From contig NZ_UHCT01000001.1 in assembly GCF_900458435.1 (NCBI RefSeq), positions 372,001 through 436,000 on the forward strand: a stretch of DNA of 64,000 bases, in the 5' to 3' direction. Source of the DNA: Staphylococcus carnosus. GTDB taxonomy: Bacteria > Bacillota > Bacilli > Staphylococcales > Staphylococcaceae. Made by a program: the position numbers and the translations under genes. This document shows, piece by piece, positions 1 to 9,327 of this stretch. Position 1 is the stretch's first letter. Every line of letters begins with the position of its first letter. The notes beneath the pieces were generated by a model. It searched no databases. It had not been told where the DNA came from and saw nothing but the letters and a program-made list of their open reading frames with translations.

Positions 1-1
1 T

Positions 2-1204
2 CCGCGTTTATTAGATGCAGCATTAGCTGAAAAACGTCCTGTGCACCTTCATTTACCAATTGATGTCGCAATGACTGAAATTGAAGTGGAAAGTACTTAT
101 GAAGTTCCAGAACGTAAAGTTGAAGATGTCTCAAAATATATTGCAATGGTTAAAGATAAATTAGAAAGTGCGTCTCAACCTGTAATTATCGCAGGGCATG
201 AAATTAACAGCTTCAAATTGCACGAGCAACTAGAAGACTTTGTGAATAAAACACACATTCCAGTAGCGCAATTGTCACTTGGCAAAGGTGCTTTTAATGA
301 AGAAAACCCTTATTATATGGGTATTTATGATGGTTCTATTGCAGAAGAAAATATTCGCGACTATGTAGATAATAGTGATGCGATTTTAAATATCGGTGCG
401 AAATTAACAGACTCTGCGACAGCTGGTTTTTCATTCGAATTTGATATTGATGATGTCGTGATGTTGAATCAACACAATTTCAAAATGAATGAAACTGTAG
501 CAGAAGATGTGACATTGCCAGATTTGATGGATGGCTTAATGGAAATGGATTACGTGAATGAAGCGGATTATCCGAAATTCAAACGTCCTGAAACAGGTCA
601 ATATGAATTAAATGGAGATGCATTGACTCAAGAAACTTACTTCAAAATGATGCAGGATTTCTTAGCACCATCTGATGTGATATTAGCTGAACAAGGTACG
701 TCATTCTTTGGTGCTTATGATTTAGCACTTTATAAAGGCAACAAATTTGTAGGCCAACCATTATGGGGTTCTATCGGTTACACATTACCTGCAACTATCG
801 GTACACAAATTGCAGATCCGAAACGCCGCAATTTATTGTTAATTGGTGATGGTTCACTACAACTCACAGTACAAGGTATCTCAACAATGATTCGCCAAGG
901 ATTAAAACCGGTATTGTTTGTTATTAATAATGATGGCTATACAGTTGAACGTAAAATTCATGGTGAAAATGAACCTTATAACGATATTTTTATGTGGGAT
1001 TATAAAGCATTGCCTGCTGTTTTCGGCGGCGAAGATGTTGTTAAAGTTCGTGATGTATCTACAAGTGAAGAACTTGATCAAGCCTTTGAAGCGATTAAAG
1101 CATATCCAGATATGATGCACTTTGTTGAAGTGAAAATGGCGATGCATGATGCGCCGCATAAATTAGATGCAATCGGAAAAGCTTTCGCAAAACAAAATAG
1201 TTAA
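2..1204 (+). CDS. ipdC: Indolepyruvate/alpha-keto acid decarboxylase, C-terminal part (5' end outside window)
   Basis: A thiamine-diphosphate-dependent decarboxylase of the indolepyruvate/pyruvate decarboxylase family, which converts 2-keto acids to aldehydes in the cytoplasm. The reading frame is open from base 2 and runs in from outside the window, so roughly the first 145 residues of a ~546-residue protein are missing. The visible part holds the central domain and the C-terminal ThDP-binding domain, with GDGS followed about 25 residues later by INNDGYTVE, the GDG(X)nNN cofactor motif. The GTG at 41 is internal and not a start. A strong hairpin terminator follows the stop. The family call is secure; the substrate is inferred from staphylococcal homologues annotated IpdC. 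Confidence 0.88.
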   Translation, partial: PRLLDAALAEKRPVHLHLPIDVAMTEIEVESTYEVPERKVEDVSKYIAMVKDKLESASQPVIIAGHEINSFKLHEQLEDFVNKTHIPVAQLSLGKGAFNEENPYYMGIYDGSIAEENIRDYVDNSDAILNIGAKLTDSATAGFSFEFDIDDVVMLNQHNFKMNETVAEDVTLPDLMDGLMEMDYVNEADYPKFKRPETGQYELNGDALTQETYFKMMQDFLAPSDVILAEQGTSFFGAYDLALYKGNKFVGQPLWGSIGYTLPATIGTQIADPKRRNLLLIGDGSLQLTVQGISTMIRQGLKPVLFVINNDGYTVERKIHGENEPYNDIFMWDYKALPAVFGGEDVVKVRDVSTSEELDQAFEAIKAYPDMMHFVEVKMAMHDAPHKLDAIGKAFAKQNS

Positions 1205-1217
1205 TTTTCTGATGTGA

Positions 1218-1249
1218 TACCACGGTTATAAAACAACCGTGGTATTTTT
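1218..1249 (+). terminator. Intrinsic terminator after ipdC
   Basis: A perfect 10-bp stem (TACCACGGTT at 1218-1227, AACCGTGGTA at 1235-1244) with a 7-base loop and a five-T tail, 14 bases after the ipdC stop. Confidence 0.9.
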
Positions 1250-1480
1250 GTGTGCATAGAGAAATATTTGTAAATGATTGTATGGGGGTAAAAGATAATT
1301 AATTGCAAATATGCAAGGTGAAATCTGGTTTGGAATTTGGTAAAAGAAATTATTTATGAGAAACAACTAAGAGGAAAGAATAATTTATTTTTAGTGCCGT
1401 ATCAGAGGTTAGGTCCAAAAAAATATTTATTTAGCGTAAAAGAATAATTATACAAAAATACCGTATATTAAGTTCGTTCA

Positions 1481-1503
1481 ATTCGTTAAATTTTAACTTA
1501 ACG
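1481..1503 (+). promoter_or_regulatory. Putative CudC/GbsR-type operator upstream of cudT
   Basis: Contains the perfect palindrome GTTAAATTTTAAC inside a larger CGTTAA-N8-TTAACG symmetry. The same ATTCGTTAAAT start and TTAACG end recur at 4201-4232 before cudA. A TATATT at 1464-1469 could be a -10 just upstream, giving a leader of about 245 nt before cudT. Another ATTCGTTAA lies at 1607-1615. Binding by the neighbouring CudC is inferred from the shared motif and from GbsR/CudC control of choline genes in other Firmicutes. Confidence 0.55.
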
Positions 1504-1556
1504 CTAAGGTGACGGCGGTTAATTCAGTTGAAACGCTCCCAAAAAATATATATTTA

Positions 1557-1588
1557 TTCATCATGTAGATTATTTTAATCTGCATGAA
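1557..1588. repeat. Inverted repeat in cudT leader
   Basis: Imperfect palindrome: TTCATCATGTAGAT at 1557-1570 against ATCTGCATGAA at 1578-1588, with an AT-rich centre. It lies in the untranslated stretch before cudT and may be an mRNA hairpin or a second regulator site. Apart from the operator above, I see no gene in 1250-1721. Confidence 0.4.
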
Positions 1589-1721
1589 TTTGCATTATTA
1601 TAAATAATTCGTTAATGTCTTTATGTAGCTAATAAATAAGTTGTTGAGATTTTTATGCTTTTCGGGGAATTAAACGCATATTTTTCTTAACGCAAAAAAA
1701 TAAATAGGGAGTGCAAATACA

Positions 1722-3377
1722 TTGCAAAAAGCTAAAAAAGAAAGCAAAGCGAAAAAGTCCCAAATTATGGACTGGACGACCTTTTATGGAACCGTTATCG
1801 TACTGCTCATCGCGGTTATTCCAATGATGGCTTTTCCAAAAGCGAGTCAGAAAGTAATCACAGATATTAATGAATCGATTTCTAACTCAATTGGTGCGGT
1901 CTATCTGACATTGGGTCTTGTTATTTTAGGCTTCGTGCTTTACATTGCATTCGGTAAATATGGAAATGTAACGTTGGGTAAAGCGAGTGACCGCCCGGAA
2001 TTCGGAAACTTTAGTTGGGCATCTATGTTGTTTTGTGCGGGAATCGGCTCTGATATTTTATATTGGGGTGTTATTGAGTGGGCGTACTATTATCAAGTAC
2101 CGCCTCACGGTGCAAAAGGTATGACAGACCACGCACTGGAATATGCGACAATGTACGGTATGTTCCACTGGGGACCTATTGCGTGGGCGATTTATGTATT
2201 ACCAGCATTACCAATTGGTTATTTAGTTTTCGTGAAGAAAAAACCAGTTTATAAAATTAGTCAAGCTTGCCGTCCGATTTTGAAAGGGCAAACGGATAAA
2301 TTGCCTGGTAAAATCGTGGATATTCTCTTTATCTTCGGTTTGCTTGGCGGTGCTGCAACTTCATTAGCATTAGGGGTGCCGATGATTTCTGCAGGTATTG
2401 AGAAATTAACTGGTTTAGATGGCAATAATATGTTATTACGTACGGTCATCTTATTTACAATTACTGTAGTATTTGCGGTCAGCTCATATACAGGTTTGAA
2501 AAAAGGAATTCAACGTTTAAGTGACGTCAATGTCTGGTTATCATTCTTACTTTTAGGTTTCGTATTTGTGGTAGGACCTACTGTCTTTATTATGAATACG
2601 ACGGTTACAAGTTTTGGTAACATGTTGAAAAATTTCTTTGAAATGGCTACATGGCTTGAACCGTTCGGCGGTATTGACGGCCGTAAGATTACACACTTCC
2701 CTCAACAATGGACAATATTCTATTGGTCATGGTGGATTGTGTATGCGCCGTTTATCGGTTTGTTCATCGCTCGTATTTCTAAAGGGCGTACGTTGAAAGA
2801 AGTTATTTTAGGTACGATTGTTTACGGTACATTAGGATGTGTACTTTTCTTCGGTATCTTCGGAAACTATGCTGTTTACTTACAAATCACACATCAATTC
2901 AATGTGGTTGAATTCTTAAATACGCATGGTACTGAAGCTGCGATTATTGAAGTTATGCATCAGTTGCCGTTCGGTAATATCGTTGTCGTGTTATTCTTGA
3001 TTTCAGCGTTCTTATTCTTAGCAACAACATTCGATTCAGGTTCATATATCTTAGCGGCAGCTTCACAAAAGAAAGTTGTGGATGAACCTTTACGTGCCAA
3101 CAGATTGTTCTGGGCATTTGCATTATGTTTATTACCATTCTCACTTATGCTTGTAGGTGGCCAACGTGCATTAGAAGTATTGAAGACGGCTTCGATTTTG
3201 GCCTCTGTGCCGCTAATCGTTATATTTGTCTTCATGATGATATCCTTTATTATCACCTTATCGCGTGATCGGATTAAGCTTGAATTAAGAGCTGAACGAC
3301 TGAAAAAAGCAGAACAGCGGGTTTTAAATATGCATGAAATCGCTGAAAACAGAAATAATGATACACCGATGAAATAA
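1722..3377 (+). CDS. cudT: BCCT-family choline/glycine betaine transporter
   Basis: Integral membrane sodium- or proton-coupled transporter of the betaine/choline/carnitine family, about 12 membrane segments, 551 residues. Family landmarks are visible: a Gly-rich segment with FCAGIGSDILYWGVIEW near residue 105 and the Trp-rich WTIFYWSWWIVYAPFIG near 330, which lines the quaternary-amine pathway. The start is TTG at 1722, with AGGGAG about 9 bases upstream. It is first in the choline uptake/oxidation locus; convergent cudC and then cudA/cudB follow, so choline is the likely substrate. The charged C-terminal tail (EQRVLNMHEIAENRNND) resembles osmosensing tails of BCCT proteins. Confidence 0.88.
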   Translation: MQKAKKESKAKKSQIMDWTTFYGTVIVLLIAVIPMMAFPKASQKVITDINESISNSIGAVYLTLGLVILGFVLYIAFGKYGNVTLGKASDRPEFGNFSWASMLFCAGIGSDILYWGVIEWAYYYQVPPHGAKGMTDHALEYATMYGMFHWGPIAWAIYVLPALPIGYLVFVKKKPVYKISQACRPILKGQTDKLPGKIVDILFIFGLLGGAATSLALGVPMISAGIEKLTGLDGNNMLLRTVILFTITVVFAVSSYTGLKKGIQRLSDVNVWLSFLLLGFVFVVGPTVFIMNTTVTSFGNMLKNFFEMATWLEPFGGIDGRKITHFPQQWTIFYWSWWIVYAPFIGLFIARISKGRTLKEVILGTIVYGTLGCVLFFGIFGNYAVYLQITHQFNVVEFLNTHGTEAAIIEVMHQLPFGNIVVVLFLISAFLFLATTFDSGSYILAAASQKKVVDEPLRANRLFWAFALCLLPFSLMLVGGQRALEVLKTASILASVPLIVIFVFMMISFIITLSRDRIKLELRAERLKKAEQRVLNMHEIAENRNNDTPMK

Positions 3378-3392
3378 TTAATAGAATACAAA

Positions 3393-3435
3393 ACAAAGCA
3401 CCAGCATCCTTGGTTTAAGGACGTTGGTGCTTTGT
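3393..3435. terminator. Bidirectional terminator between cudT and cudC
   Basis: Long near-perfect hairpin: ACAAAGCACCAGCATCCTT at 3393-3411 pairs with AAGGACGTTGGTGCTTTGT at 3417-3435. It lies between the convergent cudT and cudC stops and can serve both strands. Confidence 0.85.
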
Positions 3436-3475
3436 TTATATCAAAATATAAGCGCGATTTGATATACGTTTTTAT

Positions 3476-4021
3476 TTATTCTTCAGGAATAGGGAAATAT
3501 TTAAAGATTTCACCGCTTTGGATAGCATCGCTGATTTGTGTCAGCCATTTGTAGTATATGATTGAATGTTCAAGTTGTGCATATACTTTTTCAGCATGTT
3601 CTCTCGTTTCATGTGCTACATCATCTGCTTCAAGGATTTTGCCGATGATTTTTTCTGATTCTTTAAGTGATTCCATGTTGACGGTAATTTCTCGATTGAA
3701 TTTAATGTTGAAGAAATTACGAAAGAATGTGAAGAAGTCTTTTTCAGCTACAAAATGTTGTTTGCGGCTGCCGCGTGTAAATTGCTGTTTGACCAAGTCG
3801 TATTCTTGAAGCTTTTTAACTCCTGTGCTCATACTTGGTTTGCTCATTTGAAGTTCTTCGCGCATTTGATCGAGTGTCATATTATCCTCGAATACCATAG
3901 TGCCGTATAAGTTGCCGACACTGCGATTGATGCCGTATAAATCCATCGTTTCGCCGATGGCACTGATTACTAAATCTTTGGCTTCATCGATTTCTTGTTC
4001 ATAGTTCTTTGAACTTGCCAT
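3476..4021 (-). CDS. cudC: GbsR/MarR-family transcriptional regulator of choline genes
   Basis: A 181-residue DNA-binding regulator of the GbsR branch of the MarR superfamily. The winged-helix part is visible as VGNLYGTMVFEDNMTLDQMREELQMSKPSMSTGVKKLQEYDLV. The start was moved to the ATG at 4021 (MASSKNYEQE) because GGAGGTTT lies just upstream; the longer 207-codon frame has no such site. It sits between cudT (convergent) and cudA (divergent), as in the staphylococcal cud locus. In B. subtilis GbsR is a choline-sensing repressor, so the same role is inferred here, acting on the related sites at 1481 and 4201. Confidence 0.85.
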   Translation of the reverse strand: MASSKNYEQEIDEAKDLVISAIGETMDLYGINRSVGNLYGTMVFEDNMTLDQMREELQMSKPSMSTGVKKLQEYDLVKQQFTRGSRKQHFVAEKDFFTFFRNFFNIKFNREITVNMESLKESEKIIGKILEADDVAHETREHAEKVYAQLEHSIIYYKWLTQISDAIQSGEIFKYFPIPEE

Positions 4022-4158
4022 AATTAAACCTCCGTCCACTGCATTTACATATATTTTAGAGTGAATTAATGAATTAGTCCAATGTTGATGGGAAAACAAA
4101 ATAGAGAAAGAAGTATTTGAATGACTGTGTAAGGATTTGTTTTCTGTATTTTGCTAGT

Positions 4159-4188
4159 TTGACATTGTTCTTATTTCCATGCTAACAT
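4159..4188 (+). promoter_or_regulatory. Promoter of cudA
   Basis: TTGACA at 4159-4164, 18-base spacer, TAACAT at 4183-4188. The operator-like palindrome at 4201 begins about where transcription would start. Confidence 0.6.
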
Positions 4189-4200
4189 AAACTTTGTAAA

Positions 4201-4232
4201 ATTCGTTAAATAAAAATTTAACAAAGTTAACG
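4201..4232 (+). promoter_or_regulatory. Putative CudC/GbsR-type operator in cudA leader
   Basis: GTTAAA-N6-TTTAAC nested inside CGTTAA...GTTAACG, ending right at the CGGAGG ribosome site of cudA. It shares its first 11 bases (ATTCGTTAAAT) with the site before cudT. A repressor here would block both elongation and ribosome access. Confidence 0.6.
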
Positions 4233-4241
4233 GAGGTCGAA

Positions 4242-5735
4242 ATGATGGAACTTGTAAACCATTTATCTCGCCAACAATTTATTGACGGCGAATGGGTAGA
4301 TAGTGCGAATAAAGCAACACGTAAAATTATTAACCCTTATAACCAAGAAGTTATTTTTGAAGTCGCTGAAGCAGCTCCTGAAGATGCAAAGCGTGCCATC
4401 GAAGCTGCAAGACGCGCATTTGATGAAGGCGAATATGCCAACGAAACAAGTGAAGTCAAAGGTCAAAAAGTCAGAGCTGTCGCTGATAAAATTAAAGAAA
4501 ATCGCGAAGAATTAGCGAAACTTGAAACTTTGGATACAGGTAAAACGTATGAAGAATCATTAGCGGATATGGATGATATTCATAACGTGTTTATGTATTT
4601 TGCAGGTCTTGCTGATAAAGATGGGGGTGAAGTAATCAATTCACCAATTCCAGGTACTGAAAGTAAAGTTGTGAAAGAACCAGTGGGGGTTGTGACACAA
4701 ATTACACCTTGGAATTATCCGTTATTGCAAGCCTCTTGGAAAATTGCACCTGCACTTGCAACTGGTTGCTCACTTGTAATGAAACCAAGTGAAATTACAC
4801 CGCTTACTACAATTCGCGTATTCGAATTGATGGAAGAAGTAGGATTCCCTAAAGGTGTTATCAACTTAGTTTTAGGTGCTGGATCAGAAGTCGGCGATGT
4901 ATTGTCTGGCCATCCAGATGTCGACCTCGTATCATTCACAGGCGGTATTAAAACAGGTAAACACATTATGAAACAAGCTGCTGACCATGTGACAAATGTT
5001 GCATTGGAGCTTGGCGGTAAAAACCCTAACGTTATTTTTGAAGATGCAGATTTTGATTTAGCGGTAGACCAAGCCTTGAATGGCGGTTATTTCCATGCTG
5101 GTCAAGTATGTTCAGCAGGATCACGCATTATCGTTCAAAACAGCATTAAAGATAAATTTGAAAAAGCGTTGATTGACCGAGTTGAAAAAATTCGACTTGG
5201 TAATGGATTTGATGAAACGACTGAAATGGGACCTGTCATTTCAGCAGAGCATTTAGCTAAAATTGAAGGCTATATGGATGTGGCTAAAGAAGAAGGCGCA
5301 ACAATAGCAACAGGCGGCAAACGTCCTGAACGTGAAGATTTAAAAGATGGTTTCTTCTTTGAACCGACTGTTATTACAGATTGCGATACGTCAATGCGTA
5401 TTGTACAAGAAGAGGTTTTCGGACCTGTTGTAACTGTTGAAGGTTTTGAAGATGAAGCGGATGCTGTTCGTTTAGCAAATGATTCCATTTATGGTCTTGC
5501 TGGGGCAGTCTTCTCTAAAGATATCGGCAAAGCACAACGTGTCGCAAGCCGCATACGTATGGGTACAGTTTGGATTAATGATTTCCACCCTTATTTCGCA
5601 CAAGCACCATGGGGCGGCTATAAACAATCTGGTATTGGCCGCGAATTAGGAAAAGAAGGCTTAGAAGAATATCTTGTTTCAAAACACATTTTAACGAACT
5701 ATCAACCAGAACCTGTGAATTGGTTCCAAGGCTAA
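4242..5735 (+). CDS. cudA: Betaine-aldehyde dehydrogenase
   Basis: NAD(P)+-dependent aldehyde dehydrogenase of 497 residues that oxidises betaine aldehyde to glycine betaine, the second step of osmoprotectant synthesis from choline. Visible signatures are the nucleotide-binding TPWNYPLLQASWKIAPAL region, FTGGIKTGK, the glutamate motif LELGGKNPN (about residue 258) and the catalytic cysteine in GQVCSAGSR (about residue 290). CGGAGG at 4231-4236 fits either ATG of the ATGATG pair; the first is used. cudB, encoding the preceding enzymatic step, follows 165 bases downstream with a hairpin in between. The homologue is also called betB or gbsA. Confidence 0.9.
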   Translation: MMELVNHLSRQQFIDGEWVDSANKATRKIINPYNQEVIFEVAEAAPEDAKRAIEAARRAFDEGEYANETSEVKGQKVRAVADKIKENREELAKLETLDTGKTYEESLADMDDIHNVFMYFAGLADKDGGEVINSPIPGTESKVVKEPVGVVTQITPWNYPLLQASWKIAPALATGCSLVMKPSEITPLTTIRVFELMEEVGFPKGVINLVLGAGSEVGDVLSGHPDVDLVSFTGGIKTGKHIMKQAADHVTNVALELGGKNPNVIFEDADFDLAVDQALNGGYFHAGQVCSAGSRIIVQNSIKDKFEKALIDRVEKIRLGNGFDETTEMGPVISAEHLAKIEGYMDVAKEEGATIATGGKRPEREDLKDGFFFEPTVITDCDTSMRIVQEEVFGPVVTVEGFEDEADAVRLANDSIYGLAGAVFSKDIGKAQRVASRIRMGTVWINDFHPYFAQAPWGGYKQSGIGRELGKEGLEEYLVSKHILTNYQPEPVNWFQG

Positions 5736-5750
5736 ATTTAAAGATATTAA

Positions 5751-5810
5751 AAAGCGAGCAAAGCAAGATTAAGTCGCTTCAGCGCCTCTTGCTTTCCCGC
5801 TTTATTTTTT
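5751..5810 (+). terminator. Hairpin with T-run between cudA and cudB
   Basis: Stem of roughly 17 bp with small mismatches (AAAGCGAGCAAAGCAAGA at 5751-5768 against TCTTGCTTTCCCGCTTT at 5787-5803), followed by ATTTTTT. It resembles an intrinsic terminator inside the operon, so it may lower cudB expression or mark the 3' end of a cudA-only transcript. Confidence 0.6.
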
Positions 5811-5900
5811 GAGAAAAGGTTGAGCAAAGCTGAAATCGCTACAGATATGTTCAGTGTAAAGCAAAATAAAACGAACCATAATAATAGGAGGATATATAAA

Positions 5901-7589
5901 ATGGCAACATCTTATGATTATGATTACATTATTATCGGCGGCGGAAGTGCTGGTTCAGTACTCGGCAACCGTTTAAGCGTTAACCCGAACAATGAAGTAT
6001 TGGTATTAGAAGCGGGACGCAGCGACTATTTCTGGGATTTATTCATTCAAATGCCAGCTGCGTTAATGTTCCCATCAGGAAATCGTTTCTATGATTGGAT
6101 TTACAGCACAAACAATGAACCGCATATGGGTGGCCGTCAAGTCGCACATGCTCGCGGTAAAGTACTCGGCGGTTCTAGTTCAATCAATGGTATGATTTAT
6201 CAACGCGGTAATCCTATGGACTATGAAAAATGGGGCGCTCCTGAAGGTATGGATACTTGGGACTTCGCACATTGCTTACCGTATTTTAAACGTTTAGAAA
6301 AAACTTTCGGTGCAACAAAAGATGATGAATATCGTGGACACCATGGTCCGATCAAACTTAAACGCGGACCTGCTAAAAATCCATTATTCCAAGCATTCTT
6401 TGAAGCTGGTGTCCAAGCTGGATATAATAAAACACCTGATGTTAATGGTTTCCGTCAAGAAGGATTCGGACCATTCGACAGCCAAGTGCATAATGGACGT
6501 CGTGTTTCTGCATCACGTGCTTATTTAAGACCTGCAATGAAACGTCAAAACTTGCATGTTAAAACACGTTCATTTGTGACTAAATTAAACTTTGAAGGCA
6601 ACAAAGTAACAGGTGTCACTTTCAAACGTAATGGTAAAGAACATACAGTCACAGCTAAAGAAGTTATTTTATCTGGTGGTGCATTCAATACACCTCAATT
6701 ATTACAATTATCTGGTATCGGTGATCCAGAACATTTGAAATCATTAGGTATTGAACCACGTATCAACTTGCCAGGAGTGGGCGAAAACTTTGAAGACCAT
6801 TTAGAAGTATACATTCAACACGCTTCTAAACAACCTGTTTCTGAACAACCAAGCTTGAATTTATTAAGATGGCCTTGGATTGGTTTACAATGGATCTTCA
6901 GCCGTAAAGGGCCTGCAGCATCAAACCACTTTGAAGGCGGCGGATTCGTACGTTCGAATGATGACGTGAAATATCCAAACTTAATGTTCCACTTCTTACC
7001 GATTGCAGTACGTTATGATGGACAAAAAGCTGATACTGAACATGGTTATCAAGTTCATGTCGGGCCAATGTATTCTAATTCACGTGGTCACTTGAAAATA
7101 AAATCTAAAGATCCGTTTGAACATCCAGACTTCACATTCAATTATTTATCAACAGATGAAGATAAACGTGAATGGGTTGAAGCAATACGCGTTGCTCGTA
7201 ACATTTTATCTCAACCTGCAATGGATCCATATAATGCTGGTGAAATTTCACCAGGACCAGAAGTGCAAACAGATGAAGAAATTTTAGATTGGGTACGTCG
7301 TGATGCTGAAACAGCTTTACATCCATCTTGCAGTGCAAAAATGGGACCAGCATCTGACCCGATGGCAGTTGTAGACCCATTAACAATGAAAGTACATGGT
7401 ATAGAAAACTTGCGTGTTGTAGATGCATCAGTAATGCCTACAACTACAAATGGTAATATCCATGCACCAGTTTTAATGATTGCAGAAAAAGCAGCGGATA
7501 TTATCTTAGGTAATGATCCTATGGAACCTGAATATAAAGATTACTACCAACATGGTGTACATGACAAAGATGCAGGTACAGTAAAATAA
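5901..7589 (+). CDS. cudB: Choline dehydrogenase (GMC oxidoreductase)
   Basis: FAD-dependent GMC oxidoreductase, 562 residues, oxidising choline to betaine aldehyde; CudA completes the conversion to glycine betaine. The N-terminus carries the FAD motif [19 protein letters not shown] and VLEAG. GMC signature 1 is seen as [18 protein letters not shown] and signature 2 as [16 protein letters not shown]. The C-terminal [18 protein letters not shown] block matches the family's active-site end. The ATG at 5901 is chosen because AGGAGG lies at 5887-5892; an upstream in-frame extension to 5820 lacks support. The homologue is also called betA. Confidence 0.9.
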   Translation: MATSYDYDYIIIGGGSAGSVLGNRLSVNPNNEVLVLEAGRSDYFWDLFIQMPAALMFPSGNRFYDWIYSTNNEPHMGGRQVAHARGKVLGGSSSINGMIYQRGNPMDYEKWGAPEGMDTWDFAHCLPYFKRLEKTFGATKDDEYRGHHGPIKLKRGPAKNPLFQAFFEAGVQAGYNKTPDVNGFRQEGFGPFDSQVHNGRRVSASRAYLRPAMKRQNLHVKTRSFVTKLNFEGNKVTGVTFKRNGKEHTVTAKEVILSGGAFNTPQLLQLSGIGDPEHLKSLGIEPRINLPGVGENFEDHLEVYIQHASKQPVSEQPSLNLLRWPWIGLQWIFSRKGPAASNHFEGGGFVRSNDDVKYPNLMFHFLPIAVRYDGQKADTEHGYQVHVGPMYSNSRGHLKIKSKDPFEHPDFTFNYLSTDEDKREWVEAIRVARNILSQPAMDPYNAGEISPGPEVQTDEEILDWVRRDAETALHPSCSAKMGPASDPMAVVDPLTMKVHGIENLRVVDASVMPTTTNGNIHAPVLMIAEKAADIILGNDPMEPEYKDYYQHGVHDKDAGTVK

Positions 7590-7614
7590 CATATAATTTT
7601 TAAAAAGAGAGCTA

Positions 7615-7658
7615 CCCCCAAAAGTTAGACTTACAAATCTAACTTTTGGGGGGTTTTG
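7615..7658 (+). terminator. Strong terminator after cudB
   Basis: A 15-bp perfect stem, CCCCCAAAAGTTAGA at 7615-7629 with TCTAACTTTTGGGGG at 7638-7652, then a T-rich tail. The arms look like terminal repeats of some IS3-family elements, but no transposase is present. Confidence 0.85.
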
Positions 7659-7906
7659 TTTTTTGAAGAATTACATATTGAGGGATAAATTTTAAACTAA
7701 AAAGGTCTTTACAATTTAATTTTGGTAAATAATATTTTGTTTTGATTGTGTATTTATAAATTTTAAAAAGAGAGGGTGCTTGCTTCTTAATATATTAACT
7801 CTAAGTAAATTTTGTTAACGTAATGTTTATTTGATAATTTTTTTATTAATATTTTGTTTTGTTAATTTTAGGTTTGTTAAATAATAATTTTGATTATACA
7901 TAATTA

Positions 7907-7936
7907 TTGAATAAGTTTTAGGTGATGGACTATACT
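7907..7936 (+). promoter_or_regulatory. Promoter of the exopolysaccharide operon
   Basis: TTGAAT at 7907-7912, 18-base spacer, TATACT at 7931-7936, giving a leader of about 180 nt. GTGATGGACT at 7922-7931 and AGTTCATCAC at 8003-8012 form a spaced near-perfect inverted repeat around the start region. The rest of the gap (7659-8122) is AT-rich with no gene seen. Confidence 0.5.
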
Positions 7937-8122
7937 GTTACTAAATTGGAACATGGTATAAACACGGAAAAAAATATAGTTATTCTTAAAATTTCCTGAA
8001 GTAGTTCATCACTATATTTGCTTTTCGTTAATAGTGAAATACGTAATGCTGCATTCTATAGTTTGTATGCGTATATGACATGTTTACTTTTAATAAGAGA
8101 TTGATTAAAGGAGAAGATAGGA

Positions 8123-9327
8123 ATGCAAATACCATTTAGTCCGCCGCAAATATCTGAAGATGCCATTGAAAGTGTTGTGGAAACATTGAGAAATGGATGG
8201 ATTACTACTGGACCGAAAGCTAAACAATTTGAAGAAAATTTAACATCATATATGGGTACAGAAGGTACAGTATGCATGAATTCAGCGACAGCAGCACTCG
8301 AAATGACATTGCGTTTGCTAGGTATAGGACCTGGAGATGAAGTAATTACTTCAGCATATACTTATACGGCTTCTGCATCTGTCATTGATCATGTTGGCGC
8401 TAAGATTGTATTAGTAGATACACAAAAAAATCTCTGGAAATGGATTATGAACAATTAGAAGAAAAGATCACTGAAAAAACAAAAGCAATTATACCAATAG
8501 ACATTGCTGGGCAGATGTGTGATTATGAAAAAATCTTTGATATTGCCGAACGTAAAAAGTCAATATTTTCTACAAATAATGAAGTTCATCGAAAATTAAA
8601 TCGTATAGCAGTCATTGATGACGGTGCGCATTCTTTTGGCGCAAAGAAAAATGGACTACCGAGTGGTCGTTTTGCAGACTTTACTACATTTTCATTCCAT
8701 GCAGTTAAAAACTTAACAACTGCTGAAGGCGGAGCTGTTACTTGGACTAAAGATTATTCTAAGTATGGGATTGATATTGCGAAAATTTTTGAAGTTGGAA
8801 TTTTGCATGGACAAAGCAAAGATGCATTATGCAAAATGCAAAAAGGAAATTGGGAGTATGATATTCAAGAATTAGGTTATAAATTTAATATGACTGATAT
8901 TAACGCAGCTATCGGTATAGATCAATTAGATAAATATGATGAGAACCTAAAACGTCGTAAAGAAATTGTAGAATATTACGAAGCGCATTTGAATCCTGAA
9001 TTTTTAACAACATTAAAGCACTTTGATAATGAAAAAGAATCCAGCTGTCATTTATATATAACATGGATAAAAGGTGCATCAGAAGAAAAACGCAACGAGA
9101 TTATTACACAATTAGCTGAAGAAGGAATTGCTACAAATGTTCACTATAAGCCTTTGCCGATGTTTACAGCTTATAAAAATTATGGTTTTGACATTAAAGA
9201 TTTTCCAAATGCCCTTGCCCATTATGAAAATGAATTGACATTACCATTATATCCACAACTGACAAATGAAGAGGTGGAATATATCGTCAAACATGTGAAC
9301 CAAGCTGTAAGTGAGGTTTTAGTATGA
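8123..9327 (+). pseudogene. DegT/DnrJ/EryC1/StrS sugar aminotransferase, split by a frameshift in an A7 run
   Basis: PLP-dependent aminotransferase that makes an amino sugar nucleotide for polysaccharide synthesis. The N-terminal piece (8123-8458) ends IVLVDTQK and then runs into a stop; the C-terminal piece (8440-9327) resumes with SLEMDYEQLEEKITEKTKAIIPIDIAGQ. The switch lies at the seven A's at 8424-8430: one extra A gives DTQKKSLEMDYEQ, an uninterrupted protein of about 400 residues, the usual family length. The PLP-lysine is in FSFHAVKNLTTAEGG. It is first in the operon and its last codons overlap the ATP-grasp gene. It could be a true mutation, a phase-variable tract or a sequencing undercall. 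Confidence 0.85.

Noticed and set aside
2960..3391. 143-codon minus-strand ORF within cudT
   Set aside because: Antisense shadow of the transporter; no ribosome site or family pattern.
8440..9327. Second aminotransferase piece as an independent gene
   Set aside because: It starts mid-fold, has no ribosome site and continues the first piece exactly after one added A.
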